64,000 nucleotides of DNA. Source: Pararhizobium arenae. Its GTDB lineage: Bacteria > Pseudomonadota > Alphaproteobacteria > Rhizobiales > Rhizobiaceae. The DNA lies in assembly GCF_001931685.1 (NCBI RefSeq), contig NZ_MOOY01000005.1, positions 69,106 through 133,105 on the forward strand. Reading direction: 5' to 3'. This document shows, one piece after another, positions 32,299-41,960 of the stretch. Position 1 is the first letter of the stretch; each line of letters opens with the position of its first letter. Made by a program: the position numbers and the translations under genes. The notes under the pieces were generated by a model. That model searched no databases and was not told where the DNA came from. It saw nothing but the letters and a program-made list of their open reading frames with translations.

Positions 32299-33888
32299 AT
32301 GGCTGCAACCGCAACAGCTGGCGCGATGCCGACCGCCGCGCCCGACGCAGAGCGCATGGACCCGAAGCGGCTGATCGCCTTCTTCGCCATGGTCTTCGGC
32401 ATGTTCATGTCGATCCTCGATATCCAGATCGTTTCGGCATCGCTTGCCGAAATCCAGGCGGGCCTGAGTGCGGGATCTGATGAAATCGGCTGGGTACAGA
32501 CCTCCTATCTGATCGCCGAAGTCATCATGATCCCGCTTTCAGGCACGCTGGCGCGCATCGTCTCGACCCGTGTGCTGTTCTCGGTGTCCGCCGCCGGCTT
32601 CACCATCGCTTCTGCGCTTGCCGCGACCGCGACGAACATCGACCAGATGATCGTCTATCGCGCGCTGCAGGGTTTCATCGGAGGCGGCATGATCCCGTCG
32701 GTCTTCGCGGCCGCCTTTACCATCTTTCCGCCGTCGAAGCGCAGCATCGTCTCGCCGATCATCGGCCTTGTCGCGACCCTTGCACCGACCATCGGCCCGA
32801 CAGTCGGCGGCTATCTGAGCCACGCTTTCTCCTGGCACTGGCTGTTCCTAGTCAACATTATCCCGGGCATCATCGTCACGATCATCACCTGGAACCTGAT
32901 CGATTTCGACAAGCCGGAACTCAGCCTGTTCAAGAAGTTCGACTGGTATGGGTTGCTCTCCATGGCCGTCTTCCTCGGCGCGCTCGAATACGTGCTGGAA
33001 GAAGGCAACGCCAACGACTGGTTCAGCGACGAATATATTTTGATGGGTGCGATCGCTTCGGGTATCGGAGCGCTGGTCTTCTTCTACCGGGCGTTCACGG
33101 TCGATTTCCCGGTGGTCGATCTTCGAGCGTTTTCCAATCGAAATTTCGCTTTCGGTTCGCTTTTTTCGTTTGTCATGGGGATCGGCCTTTATGGCCTGAC
33201 CTATCTCTATCCGCTCTATCTCGGTCGTATCCGTGGATACGATTCGCTGATGATCGGCGAGACCATGTTCGTCTCGGGTCTGGCGATGTTCTTGACGGCG
33301 CCTGTTGCCGGCAAGTTGTCGACCAAGCTCGATCCGCGCTTCATGATGATGATCGGTTTTGCGAGCTTTGCGACCGGTACCTACATGATGAGCAAGCTGA
33401 CGGCGGACTGGGATTTTTACGAGTTGCTCGCGCCTCAGATTCTGCGTGGCGTAGGCCTGATGCTCTGCATGGTGCCGATCAACAACGTGGCGCTCGGCAC
33501 GCTGACACCGGACCGAATCCGAGGCGCGTCCGGTCTCTTCAACCTGACCCGCAACCTCGGCGGTGCCGTGGGTCTGGCGGCAATCAACACGATCCTGACG
33601 CAGCGCCAGCAGGAACATTACGCACGTCTGTCCGAGCATGTGCAGTGGAACAACCCTGAGGCGCTCGATCGCCTGCAAAGCATGCAGAACAATTTCGATG
33701 CCCATGGTCTCGATGGGGCAACCATTGCCATCCAGAAAATGTCCGGCATCGTGACACAGCAGGCAACGATCCTGTCTTTCATCGACGTGTTCATCATCCT
33801 GACAGCGTTGTTCGGCACGTTGGTTTTTTGCGCGCTTCTGATCAAGAAGCCGCAGACCGCGCCGGGCGGCGGCGGTGGGGGACACTGA
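32299..33888 (+). CDS. emrB: EmrB-type MFS drug/proton antiporter (DHA2)
   Basis: 529 residues from ATG 32299, about ten bases after GAGGAG; a GTG at 32290 is too close to that site. Fourteen predicted spans of the DHA2 family. LDIQIVSASLAEIQ in span one, the GWVQTSYLIAEVIMIPL stretch and motif C PTIGPTVGGYL in span five match EmrB. C-terminal Gly-rich tail. Exports hydrophobic drugs or plant phenolics with EmrA. It lies 157 bases from emrA, beyond a terminator-like hairpin. Confidence 0.9.
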   Translation: MAATATAGAMPTAAPDAERMDPKRLIAFFAMVFGMFMSILDIQIVSASLAEIQAGLSAGSDEIGWVQTSYLIAEVIMIPLSGTLARIVSTRVLFSVSAAGFTIASALAATATNIDQMIVYRALQGFIGGGMIPSVFAAAFTIFPPSKRSIVSPIIGLVATLAPTIGPTVGGYLSHAFSWHWLFLVNIIPGIIVTIITWNLIDFDKPELSLFKKFDWYGLLSMAVFLGALEYVLEEGNANDWFSDEYILMGAIASGIGALVFFYRAFTVDFPVVDLRAFSNRNFAFGSLFSFVMGIGLYGLTYLYPLYLGRIRGYDSLMIGETMFVSGLAMFLTAPVAGKLSTKLDPRFMMMIGFASFATGTYMMSKLTADWDFYELLAPQILRGVGLMLCMVPINNVALGTLTPDRIRGASGLFNLTRNLGGAVGLAAINTILTQRQQEHYARLSEHVQWNNPEALDRLQSMQNNFDAHGLDGATIAIQKMSGIVTQQATILSFIDVFIILTALFGTLVFCALLIKKPQTAPGGGGGGH

Positions 33889-33912
33889 GTTTTCGACCGG
33901 CCGATAAAGAAG

Positions 33913-33940
33913 AAGCCGCGCAGATTGCTCCACGCGGCTT
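33913..33940. terminator. Terminator between convergent emrB and metQ
   Basis: Arms AAGCCGCG and CGCGGCTT with a twelve-base loop; T-rich sequence follows on the plus strand and A-rich sequence precedes it, so it can serve both directions. Confidence 0.7.
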
Positions 33941-33972
33941 TGTCATTTGAGGCATGCGAGCGGTCGATCCGC

Positions 33973-34752
33973 TTACCAGGACGGGATCAGGGCACCCTTG
34001 AACTCGTCGTTGATGAAGGTCTTGATGCTGTCGTCGTGATAGGCATCGACAAGCGTCTTGGCCCAGGCTGCATCCTTGTCGGCGCTCTTGACGACGATCA
34101 CGTTGGCATAGGGTGACTGGGCGCTTTCGATGGCGATGGCGTCGGTCTTCGGGTGCAGGCCGGCTTCCAGCGCGTAGTTGGTATTGATGACGGCGGCATC
34201 CACGTCTTCAAGCGAACGCGGCAGCTGGGCGGCATCGAGCTCGGAGAACTGGATGTTCTTCGGGTTTTCGATCACATCGGCCGGACCAGCCTTGAGGCCG
34301 GCTTCCGGCTTGACCTTGATCAGGCCTTCCTTGGCCAGAATCAGCAGCGCACGACCGCCATTGGTCGGGTCGTTCGGAATGGCGACGGTTGCGCCGTCAG
34401 CGAGTTCACCGAGGTTCTTCACCTTCTTGGAATAGACGCCCATCGGGGTGGTGATGGTTTTGCCGATGCTGACGAGAGCGAAGCCGCGGTCGGCGATCTG
34501 GTTGTCGAGGTAGGGCTGATGCTGGAAGGAGTTAGCGTTGAGGTCGCCGTCAGCCAGCGCCTGGTTCGGCACGACATAATCGGAGAATTCGAGAATCTCG
34601 ATGTCGAGGCCCTTCTTGGCGGCGACTTCCTTGACCTTTTCCATGATCTGCGCGTGTTCGCCAGGGGTCACGCCAACCTTGATCGATTCTGCATGAGCGG
34701 CACCGGTTGCGACAGTCAGCGCCAGCGAGGCGGCGAGGATGAGTTTCTTCAT
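33973..34752 (-). CDS. metQ: Methionine ABC transporter binding protein
   Basis: 259 residues from ATG 34752, with AAGGAG upstream. Signal peptide MKKLILAASLALTVATGAAH then AESIKVGVTPGEHAQIM, the MetQ/NlpA start. There is no lipobox cysteine, so the mature protein is probably free in the periplasm rather than a lipoprotein. DYVVPNQALADGDLNANSFQH is the conserved ligand-pocket region. Binds D/L-methionine for MetNI. Last gene of metN-metI-metQ. Confidence 0.9.
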   Translation of the reverse strand: MKKLILAASLALTVATGAAHAESIKVGVTPGEHAQIMEKVKEVAAKKGLDIEILEFSDYVVPNQALADGDLNANSFQHQPYLDNQIADRGFALVSIGKTITTPMGVYSKKVKNLGELADGATVAIPNDPTNGGRALLILAKEGLIKVKPEAGLKAGPADVIENPKNIQFSELDAAQLPRSLEDVDAAVINTNYALEAGLHPKTDAIAIESAQSPYANVIVVKSADKDAAWAKTLVDAYHDDSIKTFINDEFKGALIPSW

Positions 34753-34822
34753 GGGGTACTCCTTTATGAAGATGGGCCGGAAACTGGCATATGTCTTCCC
34801 GGCCCGTGGGTAGAAACTGGGT

Positions 34823-35482
34823 TCAGCGGCTCTTCTTGTCGAAGCGGCGGGCGAGCGCATCGCCGGCGCTCTGGACAAGCTGCACCAGCACGATCAGCAC
34901 GATGACAACGACGAGCATCACATCCGGCATGAAGCGCTGATAGCCGTAGCGGATGCCGAGATCGCCAAGACCACCACCGCCGACGGCGCCGACCATGGCC
35001 GAGTAGCCGATGAGGCTGACCAGCGTCATGGTGAGCGCAAGGGTGAGGGCAGGCCGAGCTTCCGCCAGCAGCACCTTGAAGACGATCTGCGGCGGCGTCG
35101 CGCCCATGGCGCGGGCGGCTTCGATCAGGCCCTTGTCGACTTCGCGGATCGCCGCCTCGACCAGACGGGCGAAGAAGGGGATGGTCGCGATGGTCAGCGG
35201 CACAATCGCCGCCTTGGTGCCGATCGAGGTGCCCGTCAGAAGGCGGGTAAATGGAATGATCGCGACGACGAGGATGATGAAGGGCGTCGAGCGCAAGGCA
35301 TTGATGATCAGGCCGACGATTCGGTTAATATTCGGCGCGGGGAAGAGTTCGCCGCGGCCGCTGGTTGCGAGGAACACACCGATGGGCAAGCCGATGAGCG
35401 CACCGATGAGGCCGGCTATGGCGACCATGCGCAGCGTATCAAGCGTGGCCTTGCCGATGAGAAGCAGAAGATCAGGCGACAT
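34823..35482 (-). CDS. metI: Methionine ABC transporter permease
   Basis: 219 residues, five spans, MetI family. The EAA-type coupling loop is [23 protein letters not shown] (about residues 125-147; shown here in part as [12 protein letters not shown]). ATG 35482 overlaps the end of metN by eleven bases; the longer open frame upstream is not hydrophobic and belongs to metN in another frame. Forms the membrane channel for methionine uptake. Confidence 0.92.
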   Translation of the reverse strand: MSPDLLLLIGKATLDTLRMVAIAGLIGALIGLPIGVFLATSGRGELFPAPNINRIVGLIINALRSTPFIILVVAIIPFTRLLTGTSIGTKAAIVPLTIATIPFFARLVEAAIREVDKGLIEAARAMGATPPQIVFKVLLAEARPALTLALTMTLVSLIGYSAMVGAVGGGGLGDLGIRYGYQRFMPDVMLVVVIVLIVLVQLVQSAGDALARRFDKKSR

Positions 35483-36542
35483 AGCCGAGCACCTCCGTGA
35501 CAAGACCGTTTTCGGTAAAGAAGCGTTCGGCGCGGCCGGAGGTTTCCGGCGTCGCGGCATAGGCGACGACGAGTGAGCCATAGGGTTCACCACCGATCTC
35601 GTCGATCGTGCCGGCCATGATGTTGACCTCGGTGCCGACGGTGCTGATGAGCTGGGAGACGAGCGGACGTTCCGCTGTCGCGCCGAAGAAGGTGATGCGC
35701 ACGATGGCACGATCCCCGGCTTCAGGCGCGGGCTTCAGGCTGCGGGCGAGCGTTTCCGGCAGCTTCGAGCCGGGTAGGCCGGAGAGCAGGGCACGGGTCG
35801 TCTCATGGGCCGGGCGGGTGAAGACGTCGAAGGTGCGACCGCTTTCGACGATGCGGCCGCGATCGATGACGGCGACATCCGAGGTCACGGCTTTGACGAC
35901 TTCCATCTCGTGGGTGATGAGCAACACCGTCAGGCCGAGATCGGCATTGATGGTCTTCAGCAAGTCGAGGATCGACTGGGTGGTTTCCGGGTCGAGTGCG
36001 GAGGTCGCCTCGTCGGAGAGCAGCAGCTTGGGTTCGGTCGCGAGCGCGCGGGCGATGCCGATACGCTGCTTCTGGCCGCCGGAAAGCTCTGCGGGGTAGC
36101 GGCTGTGCTTGTCGGCGAGGCCAACGAGATCGAGCAGCGGGCGGACGCGCTTTTCAATATCCGCCTTGCCGACGCCGGCGATTTCAAGCGGCAGCGCGAC
36201 GTTGTCGAACACGGTGCGGGTGGACAGCAGGTTGAAGTGCTGGAAGATCATGCCGATCGAGCGACGCAGGGTTCTGAGTCCCGCTTCATCCAGCGCGCCG
36301 ACATCGACGCCATCGACCTGCACCTTGCCGCTGGAGGCCTGTTCCAGCCCGTTTACAAGGCGGATCAGCGTCGACTTTCCGGCGCCGGACCGGCCGATAA
36401 TGCCGGTGATCGAGCCCTTAGCGACCGAATAATCGATGCCATCCAGCGCGGTGAAGGCTGCGCCCGAGCCACTGGCGGCGAAATGCTTGTAGACGCCGGT
36501 AAAGGTCACCATCGGCGCGGCATGGGGGACGGATTGCGTCAT
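35472..36542 (-). CDS. metN: Methionine ABC transporter ATP-binding protein
   Basis: 356 residues. ATPase domain about 12-260 with Walker [10 protein letters not shown], signature LSGGQKQR and Walker [14 protein letters not shown]; the C-terminal NIL domain (about 275-350) senses methionine and inhibits transport in homologues. First gene of the metNIQ operon, preceded by a ~360-base leader with a terminator-like hairpin. Confidence 0.92.
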   Translation of the reverse strand: MTQSVPHAAPMVTFTGVYKHFAASGSGAAFTALDGIDYSVAKGSITGIIGRSGAGKSTLIRLVNGLEQASSGKVQVDGVDVGALDEAGLRTLRRSIGMIFQHFNLLSTRTVFDNVALPLEIAGVGKADIEKRVRPLLDLVGLADKHSRYPAELSGGQKQRIGIARALATEPKLLLSDEATSALDPETTQSILDLLKTINADLGLTVLLITHEMEVVKAVTSDVAVIDRGRIVESGRTFDVFTRPAHETTRALLSGLPGSKLPETLARSLKPAPEAGDRAIVRITFFGATAERPLVSQLISTVGTEVNIMAGTIDEIGGEPYGSLVVAYAATPETSGRAERFFTENGLVTEVLGYVA

Positions 36543-36903
36543 CAGACGTTCCTCCGGGGAGAAACATTCAGGGAAACGGGTGGGGACATGGAACTCTCGG
36601 GCAATGAAACAGGGCAGGCGGGCGCAGACACGCGGCAGGGCAGGGCATCAGCCCTTGCAGCACCCGCACATTCGCCAAAATTGCCAGTGGCCCAGCATCC
36701 GGTAGCCCCGTCATGAAAACGACGCCGCGCAGGAGGCGACGGCGTTTAGGATGGCCACTCTAATGCGCGCAATCTCGCCTGCAATCCAGCGAAATTTTTC
36801 CAACGAAGGGTAAAGTGAAGGAGAATTCTTCCGCCCAAGGTGGAAAATGCCGTTCGTTTCGCGAAACAGGGTGGCCGGGGACGCTATTCCCGGCCTTCCC
36901 GTA
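36543..36903 (-). promoter_or_regulatory. metN leader region with attenuator-like hairpin
   Basis: About 360 bases between the beta-glucosidase stop and metN. Two hairpins are visible. One at 36873-36895 (arms GGCCGGGGA / TTCCCGGCC) follows the beta-glucosidase stop and may terminate it. The second, around 36719-36748 on the minus strand, has a GC-rich imperfect stem followed by TCGTTTTC, resembling an intrinsic terminator 170 bases before metN. I could not match the conserved core of a SAM riboswitch here. Confidence 0.35.
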
Positions 36904-38277
36904 TCAGCCGGCCTTGTGGTTGCCCTTGGGGAACTGTTCGGCCAGTTCCTTGTACCAGTGGCCGCTCTTCTTGATGGTGCGGAGCTGGGTTTCATAATCG
37001 ACATGGACGATGCCGAAGCGCATCGTGTAGCCTTCCGCCCACTCGAAATTGTCCATCAGGCTCCAGGCGAAATAGCCCTTCATCGGATAACCTTCCTTGA
37101 TCAGGTCGGCAGTGACGGCGAGATGGTCGGAGATGTAGTCGAGGCGTGGCTGGTCATCGACAACGCCATTTTCCACGCCCATGTTGTAGCAGGCGCCGTT
37201 TTCCGTGATGTAGCAATCCGGCAGGCTGTAGCGCTCGTTGAGGGTGCGGATCAGATCGCCGAGCGCCTCCGGGAAGACTTCCCAGCCGATATCGGTCTTG
37301 ATATCGTTGACTGGCTTGGCGCTGACCGTCGCCGGGAATTCAGCACCCGGGGTCGGGTCGTCGGAGACGCGCATCGGCGTGTAGTAGTTGACGCCCCACC
37401 AGTCGAGCTTCTGCGAGATGATCGCCATGTCGTCGGCTTCCACCTTCGGCATGCGGCTGCCGAGCGCGGAGAGCAAGCGCTCCGGGTATTCCCCTTTGAA
37501 GATTGGGCCGAAGAAGGCGCCGTTGTGGAAATCGAAAGCGCGCTCGCCGGCTTCCTGATCAACTGCGCTGTCGCTGCCGGCATAGATGTGCATCGGGTTG
37601 ATGACGATGCCGACGGGCAGGTTCGGATATTCTTCCCGCACGGCGCTGACGCCGAGGCCGTGGGCGAGGTTGGTGTAGTGCATGGCGTGCAGGGCGGCGT
37701 CCATGTTGCGCTCGCCCGGCGCGTGGATGCCGTAGAGGTGGCTGAGCCAGACCGAGCACCACGGTTCATTGAAGGTCGCGACGGCATCGAGGCGATCGCC
37801 GAGACGGTTGATGACCGTCTTGGTGTAGCGCTGGAAGGCATGGGCGGTCGAGCGCGCGGCCCAGCCGCCGTCACCCATCAGGGCGAGCGGCAGGTCCCAG
37901 TGATAGAGCGTGGCAAAGGCCTTGATGTTGCGCGCCTTCAGCCCATCGACGAGGCGGTCGTAGAAATCGAGGCCCTTCTCGTTGATTGGCCCTGTACCCT
38001 CTGGGATGATGCGCGGCCAGGCGATGGAGAAGCGATAAGCCTGAACGCCGAGGCTCTGGATCAGGTCGAGGTCGTCGTCCAGTCTGTTGTAGTGGTCGCA
38101 CGCGATGTCGCCGTTGTCGCGGTTATGGACACGGCCGGGCATGTTGGAGAACGCATCCCAGATGGAGGGTTTGCGACCGTCCGCCTTGGTGGCGCCCTCG
38201 ATCTGGAAGGAGGCGGTCGCGACACCGAACAGGAAATCGCCGGGAAAACGGTCTGCGAGGGTTTTGGGATCGATCAC
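36904..38277 (-). CDS. GH1 beta-glucosidase
   Basis: 457 residues from GTG 38277, which has AAGGGGA seven bases upstream. Glycoside hydrolase family 1: the acid/base glutamate is in ATFNEPWCSVWL, the nucleophile glutamate in CYITENGACYN, and FLFGVATASFQIEGA is the family N-terminus. It hydrolyses beta-glucosides or related disaccharides in the cytoplasm (no signal peptide). Two palindromes lie just upstream, pointing to LacI-type control. No dedicated transporter is adjacent on the same strand. Confidence 0.92.
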   Translation of the reverse strand: MIDPKTLADRFPGDFLFGVATASFQIEGATKADGRKPSIWDAFSNMPGRVHNRDNGDIACDHYNRLDDDLDLIQSLGVQAYRFSIAWPRIIPEGTGPINEKGLDFYDRLVDGLKARNIKAFATLYHWDLPLALMGDGGWAARSTAHAFQRYTKTVINRLGDRLDAVATFNEPWCSVWLSHLYGIHAPGERNMDAALHAMHYTNLAHGLGVSAVREEYPNLPVGIVINPMHIYAGSDSAVDQEAGERAFDFHNGAFFGPIFKGEYPERLLSALGSRMPKVEADDMAIISQKLDWWGVNYYTPMRVSDDPTPGAEFPATVSAKPVNDIKTDIGWEVFPEALGDLIRTLNERYSLPDCYITENGACYNMGVENGVVDDQPRLDYISDHLAVTADLIKEGYPMKGYFAWSLMDNFEWAEGYTMRFGIVHVDYETQLRTIKKSGHWYKELAEQFPKGNHKAG

Positions 38278-38331
38278 GATGGTTCCCCTTCGGTTTGGGC
38301 GCGGTCGGCCGCCGCGCAGGGTCGGAAGAAT

Positions 38332-38356
38332 CTGCAACGTTGCAGTAAACCGGTTT
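38332..38356. promoter_or_regulatory. Two LacI-type operator palindromes before the beta-glucosidase
   Basis: CTGCAACGTTGCAG (38332-38345) is a perfect 14-base palindrome with the central CG of LacI-family sites. Directly next to it AAACCGGTTT (38347-38356) is another perfect palindrome. They sit 55-80 bases upstream of the GTG start. A near-identical copy of the first occurs at 41961-41974. Confidence 0.7.
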
Positions 38357-38504
38357 GCGCAAATGTCAACCGCTTGCGTCGCTTCGTATCGGCTTGTGAG
38401 ACGGCGTGGGTGACCCGCACGTCAATAAAGCTCAAATAAGGTGTTACTTAAGTAAAATTTAGGAAATTCTCATGTAAAATTCTTGCCTTCGTGTGGAGGC
38501 ACAG

Positions 38505-39428
38505 TTGGTTCATCGGATTCCAAAACATCTTGTTCGAAAGGGCATGTATATCGAATCGGTGGAATGCCCGACCGTTGAATTTTCGGGCCGCCGCTTCCTC
38601 GTGCAATCCGATGAAACCTTGCGCGCGATCCTCGCCACTTCAGCGTCTCATGCCCTGGTCAATCGGCAGAAAAGTCTGATCGACGTGGATGGGTTGCTGG
38701 GTCTCGACGCGACCCCGAGGGTCGATCCTGCTTGTGAGGAGCAGAGGGAAACAAAAAGGGCGATCGAGGTTGTTGCACGGGCAACGGTCGCGTTGCGCGA
38801 CAGTTTTGACGCCATGCGGGACGGAAATCTGCAACTCGGCAAGCTTGGTTCCGTTGCTGATGACCTGTCGGATCGGATAGACGCGTCCCCTGATATTTTC
38901 CTGAAGGTTACCCGTCTGAAGACCAAGGACGAGGGCACCTACGTCCATTCCCTGGCGGTCAGTGCGTTGATGATGCGGCTTGCTCGCGCGCTTGATTATG
39001 AGGAGAGCGCGGTTCATGAGCTGGGTGTGGCCGGCCTGTTGCACGACGTCGGCAAGCTCGGCATTCCCAACGAAATTCTCAACAAGACCGGTGTGCTCGA
39101 TCTCGAGGAAAAAAGACTGATCCGCAGCCATCCGGACGTCGGCCATCGACTTCTGAAAGAACTGGGCAAGGTCTCGGAGCTGACGCTGGATATTTGTCTC
39201 TATCACCATGAAACGCTTGATGGCAGCGGCTATCCAGCGGGGCTGAAGGCAGCGCGGCTAACACCTGAAATCAGGCTGGCAACGGTGTGTGATGTGTTCG
39301 AGGCCCTGACCAGCGCCCGCGCCTACAAAATGCCGTGGGAAGCCAGGGATGCGCTGAAATGGATGTTCGATCGTGGCCATCTGTTCGATAAGAAGCTTGT
39401 CCTGCGCCTCGCCAGCGTCTTTTCCTAA
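38505..39428 (+). CDS. HD-GYP domain c-di-GMP phosphodiesterase
   Basis: 307 residues if the TTG at 38505, five bases after GGAGGC, is the start; a GTG at 38493 overlaps that ribosome site and is less likely. An N-terminal DUF3391-like region (about 1-110; RIPKHLVRKGMYI) precedes the HD-GYP domain (about 135-300). The metal-binding HD is in LLHDVGKLGIP, with HHETLDGSGYP supplying the GYP signature, so it should hydrolyse c-di-GMP. With the CHASE-GGDEF-EAL protein it is the second c-di-GMP enzyme in this window. Single gene, no linked partner. Confidence 0.88.
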   Translation: MVHRIPKHLVRKGMYIESVECPTVEFSGRRFLVQSDETLRAILATSASHALVNRQKSLIDVDGLLGLDATPRVDPACEEQRETKRAIEVVARATVALRDSFDAMRDGNLQLGKLGSVADDLSDRIDASPDIFLKVTRLKTKDEGTYVHSLAVSALMMRLARALDYEESAVHELGVAGLLHDVGKLGIPNEILNKTGVLDLEEKRLIRSHPDVGHRLLKELGKVSELTLDICLYHHETLDGSGYPAGLKAARLTPEIRLATVCDVFEALTSARAYKMPWEARDALKWMFDRGHLFDKKLVLRLASVFS

Positions 39429-39429
39429 A

Positions 39430-39455
39430 CGGCCGACGCCCGGAGGCATCGGCCG
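39430..39455. terminator. Bidirectional terminator hairpin
   Basis: Seven-base-pair perfect stem CGGCCGA / TCGGCCG between the stops of the HD-GYP gene and the convergent Gfo/Idh/MocA gene. Spacing suits both transcripts; T content is modest. Confidence 0.55.
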
Positions 39456-39469
39456 GTTGTCAGCTTATC

Positions 39470-40654
39470 CTAGACCTTGATCCAGGCACCGTTGCGCTTC
39501 GATGACTGCACGCAGGCATCGACGAAGAGCATGCCCTTCAGGCCATCGTCGATGGTCGGATAGACCACTGCGGGGTCGAGCTTTTCACCCTTGCGCTTGG
39601 CGTGGATCGCGCGTGCGGCTTCGCTGTAGATATTGGCAAAGCCTTCGAGATAACCTTCCGGGTGGCCGGATGGGATACGCGAGACGCGAGCGGCGGCAGC
39701 GCTCGCACCGGCGCCGGCGCGGGTCAGCAGACGCTTTGGCTCGCCGAAGGGGGTGAACCAGAGATAGTTCGGATCGGCCTGCACCCATTCGAGACCGCCC
39801 TTGGTGCCGTAGACACGGACCTTGAGACCGTTTTCATTGCCGGGGGCGACCTGGCTGCACCAGAGCGTACCCTTGGCGCGCTGGCCGTCCTTGGCCTTGA
39901 AACGCATCATCACATGGGCGTTGTCATCGAGCGCGCGGCCTTCGACGAAGCTGTCGAGATCGGCCGACAGCTCTTCGAGTTCAAGGCCGGACACGAAGGC
40001 GCCGAGGTTGTAGGCATGCGTCCCGATATCGCCGGTGGAGCCGCCGGCGCCGGAGCGGGCCGGGTCCGTGCGCCACGAGGCCTGCTTCTGGCCGGATTGC
40101 TCGATGTTTTCGGTAAGCCAGTCCTGCGGATATTCCATCTGCACGAGGCGGATGGCGCCGAGATCGCCGTTGGCAACCATTTCTCGGGCCTGACGTACCA
40201 TCGGGTAGCCGGTGTAATTGTGGGTCAGCACGAAAAGCGCATCGCTCTCATCGGCCAGCTTCTTCAACTTGCGGGCGTCCGAAAGCGTCGAGGTCAGCGG
40301 CTTGTCGCAGATGACATGAATGCCGCGCTTCAGGAATTCTTTCGCCGCTTCGTAGTGGACATGGTTCGGCGTCACGATCGCGACGGCTTCGATGCCATTT
40401 TTCAGTTTGGCTTCGCGGATCGCCATTTCCTTGAAGTCGGAATAGGTGCGTGACGGATCGAGCCCGAGTTCAAGGCCGGAGGCCTTTGCCTTTTCCGGGG
40501 TCGAGGAAAGCGCGCCGGCGACGAGTTCGAAATGATCGTCGAGCCGGGCCGCCATACGGTGTACGCCGCCGATAAAGGCGCCGGAACCGCCGCCGACCAT
40601 GCCGAGCCGGATGCGCTTTTCGCGCGGTTCTGTGCTGCTGCCTTCGATAGCCAT
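39470..40654 (-). CDS. Gfo/Idh/MocA-family sugar dehydrogenase
   Basis: 394 residues from ATG 40654. Rossmann NAD(P) domain at the front (RLGMVGGGSGAFIGGVHR), with AIVTPNHVHYEAAKEFL and the catalytic-lysine motif CDKPLTSTL; the C-terminal alpha/beta domain carries DIGTHAYNLGAFV with the active-site histidine. It probably oxidises or reduces a sugar or inositol-like substrate brought in by the linked ABC transporter. It is the last gene of the minus-strand sugar operon, separated from the isomerase by a RIME-like repeat. Confidence 0.87.
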   Translation of the reverse strand: MAIEGSSTEPREKRIRLGMVGGGSGAFIGGVHRMAARLDDHFELVAGALSSTPEKAKASGLELGLDPSRTYSDFKEMAIREAKLKNGIEAVAIVTPNHVHYEAAKEFLKRGIHVICDKPLTSTLSDARKLKKLADESDALFVLTHNYTGYPMVRQAREMVANGDLGAIRLVQMEYPQDWLTENIEQSGQKQASWRTDPARSGAGGSTGDIGTHAYNLGAFVSGLELEELSADLDSFVEGRALDDNAHVMMRFKAKDGQRAKGTLWCSQVAPGNENGLKVRVYGTKGGLEWVQADPNYLWFTPFGEPKRLLTRAGAGASAAAARVSRIPSGHPEGYLEGFANIYSEAARAIHAKRKGEKLDPAVVYPTIDDGLKGMLFVDACVQSSKRNGAWIKV

Positions 40655-40683
40655 GTGGTGTCTCCTGAATTTTGTTGTGCGGT

Positions 40684-40804
40684 GAGGCCCCTCATCCGCC
40701 CTGTTGGGCACCTTCTCCCCGCAAACGGGGAGAAGGGACAAGCGGCAAACTCTGTCGTCCCCTCTCCCCATCAGAACGGGGAGAGGGCTAGGGTGAGGGG
40801 CAGC
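40684..40804. repeat. RIME-like intergenic repeat element, copy 1
   Basis: About 120 bases bounded by GCCCCTCATCCG and GGGTGAGGGGC, with two internal hairpins: CTTCTCCCCG/CGGGGAGAAG and CCCTCTCCCC/GGGGAGAGGG. This matches the palindromic RIME family of rhizobial intergenic mosaic elements by appearance. It lies inside the sugar operon between the isomerase and dehydrogenase genes. A second, inverted relative is at 52971-53069. Confidence 0.75.
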
Positions 40805-40807
40805 CCC

Positions 40808-41860
40808 TTAAAGCCCCAGCATACGCCGATTGGCAGCATCATCCGTGCCTGCGTCCGCAAAATCGTCAAAGGCTTTTTCCGTCACGCGGATGATGTGGTG
40901 CTTGACGAACTCGGCGCCTTCTCGCGCGCCGTCTTCCGGGTGCTTCAGGGCGCATTCCCATTCGACCACGGCCCAGCCGGCAAAATCATTGGCGGCCATT
41001 TTTGAGAAGATCGCGCCGAAATCGACCTGACCGTCGCCGAGCGACCGGAAGCGGCCGGCGCGATTGACCCAGCCCTGGAAACCGCCATAGACGCCCTGAC
41101 GGCCTGTCGGGTTGAATTCCGCGTCCTTGACGTGGAACATCTTGATGCGGTCCTTGTAGATGTCGATGTTTTCCAGATAGTCGAGGCACTGCAGGACGTA
41201 GTGCGAGGGGTCGTAGAGCATGTTGGCGCGGGCGTGGTTGCCGGTGCGCTCCAGGAACATCTCGTAGGTGATGCCGTCGTGCAGGTCTTCGCCGGGATGG
41301 ATTTCGTAGCAGACGTCGACGCCGCAATCTTCGGCGTGATCGAGGATCGGCTTCCAGCGGCGCGCAAGCTCGTCGAACGCGGTCTCGACCAGACCGGCCG
41401 GGCGCTGCGGCCACGGATAGACGAAGGGCCATGCGAGCGCACCGGAGAAGCTCGCCATCGCATTGAGGTCGAGGTTTTTCGAGGCGGTCAGCGCCAGCTT
41501 CACCTGTTCGACGGCCCATTCCTGACGGGCCTTCGGATTGCCGCGTACTTCTGGTGCGGCAAAGCCGTCAAAGGCTTCGTCATAGGCGGGGTGGACTGCC
41601 ACAAGCTGGCCCTGCAAGTGGGTGGAAAGCTCGGTGATCTCGACGCCGTTCTCGTGGGCCTTGCCGGCAAACTCCTCGCAATAGGTCTTGGATTCCGCTG
41701 CCTTCTTCAGGTCGATGAAACGGCCGTCCCAGCTTGGAACCTGAACGCCTTTATAGCCGATATCGGCAGCCCATTTGGTAATCGAATCCCAAGAGTTGAA
41801 CGGGGCGGCATCGCCGGCAAACTGGGCAAGAAAGAGCGCTGGGCCCTTGATGGTTTTCAT
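40808..41860 (-). CDS. Sugar phosphate isomerase/epimerase (IolE-like)
   Basis: 350 residues from ATG 41860, which follows GGAGGAAACG. Xylose-isomerase-like TIM barrel: CYEIHPGEDLHDGITYEMFL, ANMLYDPSHYVLQ and MFHVKDAEFNPTG contain the Glu, Asp/His and His metal ligands of this superfamily. It likely acts with the linked Gfo/Idh/MocA dehydrogenase in an inositol-like or uncommon sugar pathway; the substrate is unknown. A LacI-type palindrome lies about 100 bases upstream, so it may have its own regulated promoter as well as the ABC operon's. Confidence 0.85.
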   Translation of the reverse strand: MKTIKGPALFLAQFAGDAAPFNSWDSITKWAADIGYKGVQVPSWDGRFIDLKKAAESKTYCEEFAGKAHENGVEITELSTHLQGQLVAVHPAYDEAFDGFAAPEVRGNPKARQEWAVEQVKLALTASKNLDLNAMASFSGALAWPFVYPWPQRPAGLVETAFDELARRWKPILDHAEDCGVDVCYEIHPGEDLHDGITYEMFLERTGNHARANMLYDPSHYVLQCLDYLENIDIYKDRIKMFHVKDAEFNPTGRQGVYGGFQGWVNRAGRFRSLGDGQVDFGAIFSKMAANDFAGWAVVEWECALKHPEDGAREGAEFVKHHIIRVTEKAFDDFADAGTDDAANRRMLGL

Positions 41861-41960
41861 CTGTCGTTTCCTCCGTCGATGGTCGCCGCGTGCGCCGGGC
41901 GGACCAGAATTCTTCTTGGATCGCATCTGCCGTACGTACATCTAACAGCTAACGCTAAAC

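Noticed and set aside
36543..36903. SAM-II riboswitch before metN
   Set aside because: Could not find the conserved pseudoknot core; only a terminator-like hairpin is visible.
36847..38439. 530-codon open frame opposite the beta-glucosidase
   Set aside because: Antisense shadow of a GH1 enzyme with both catalytic motifs.
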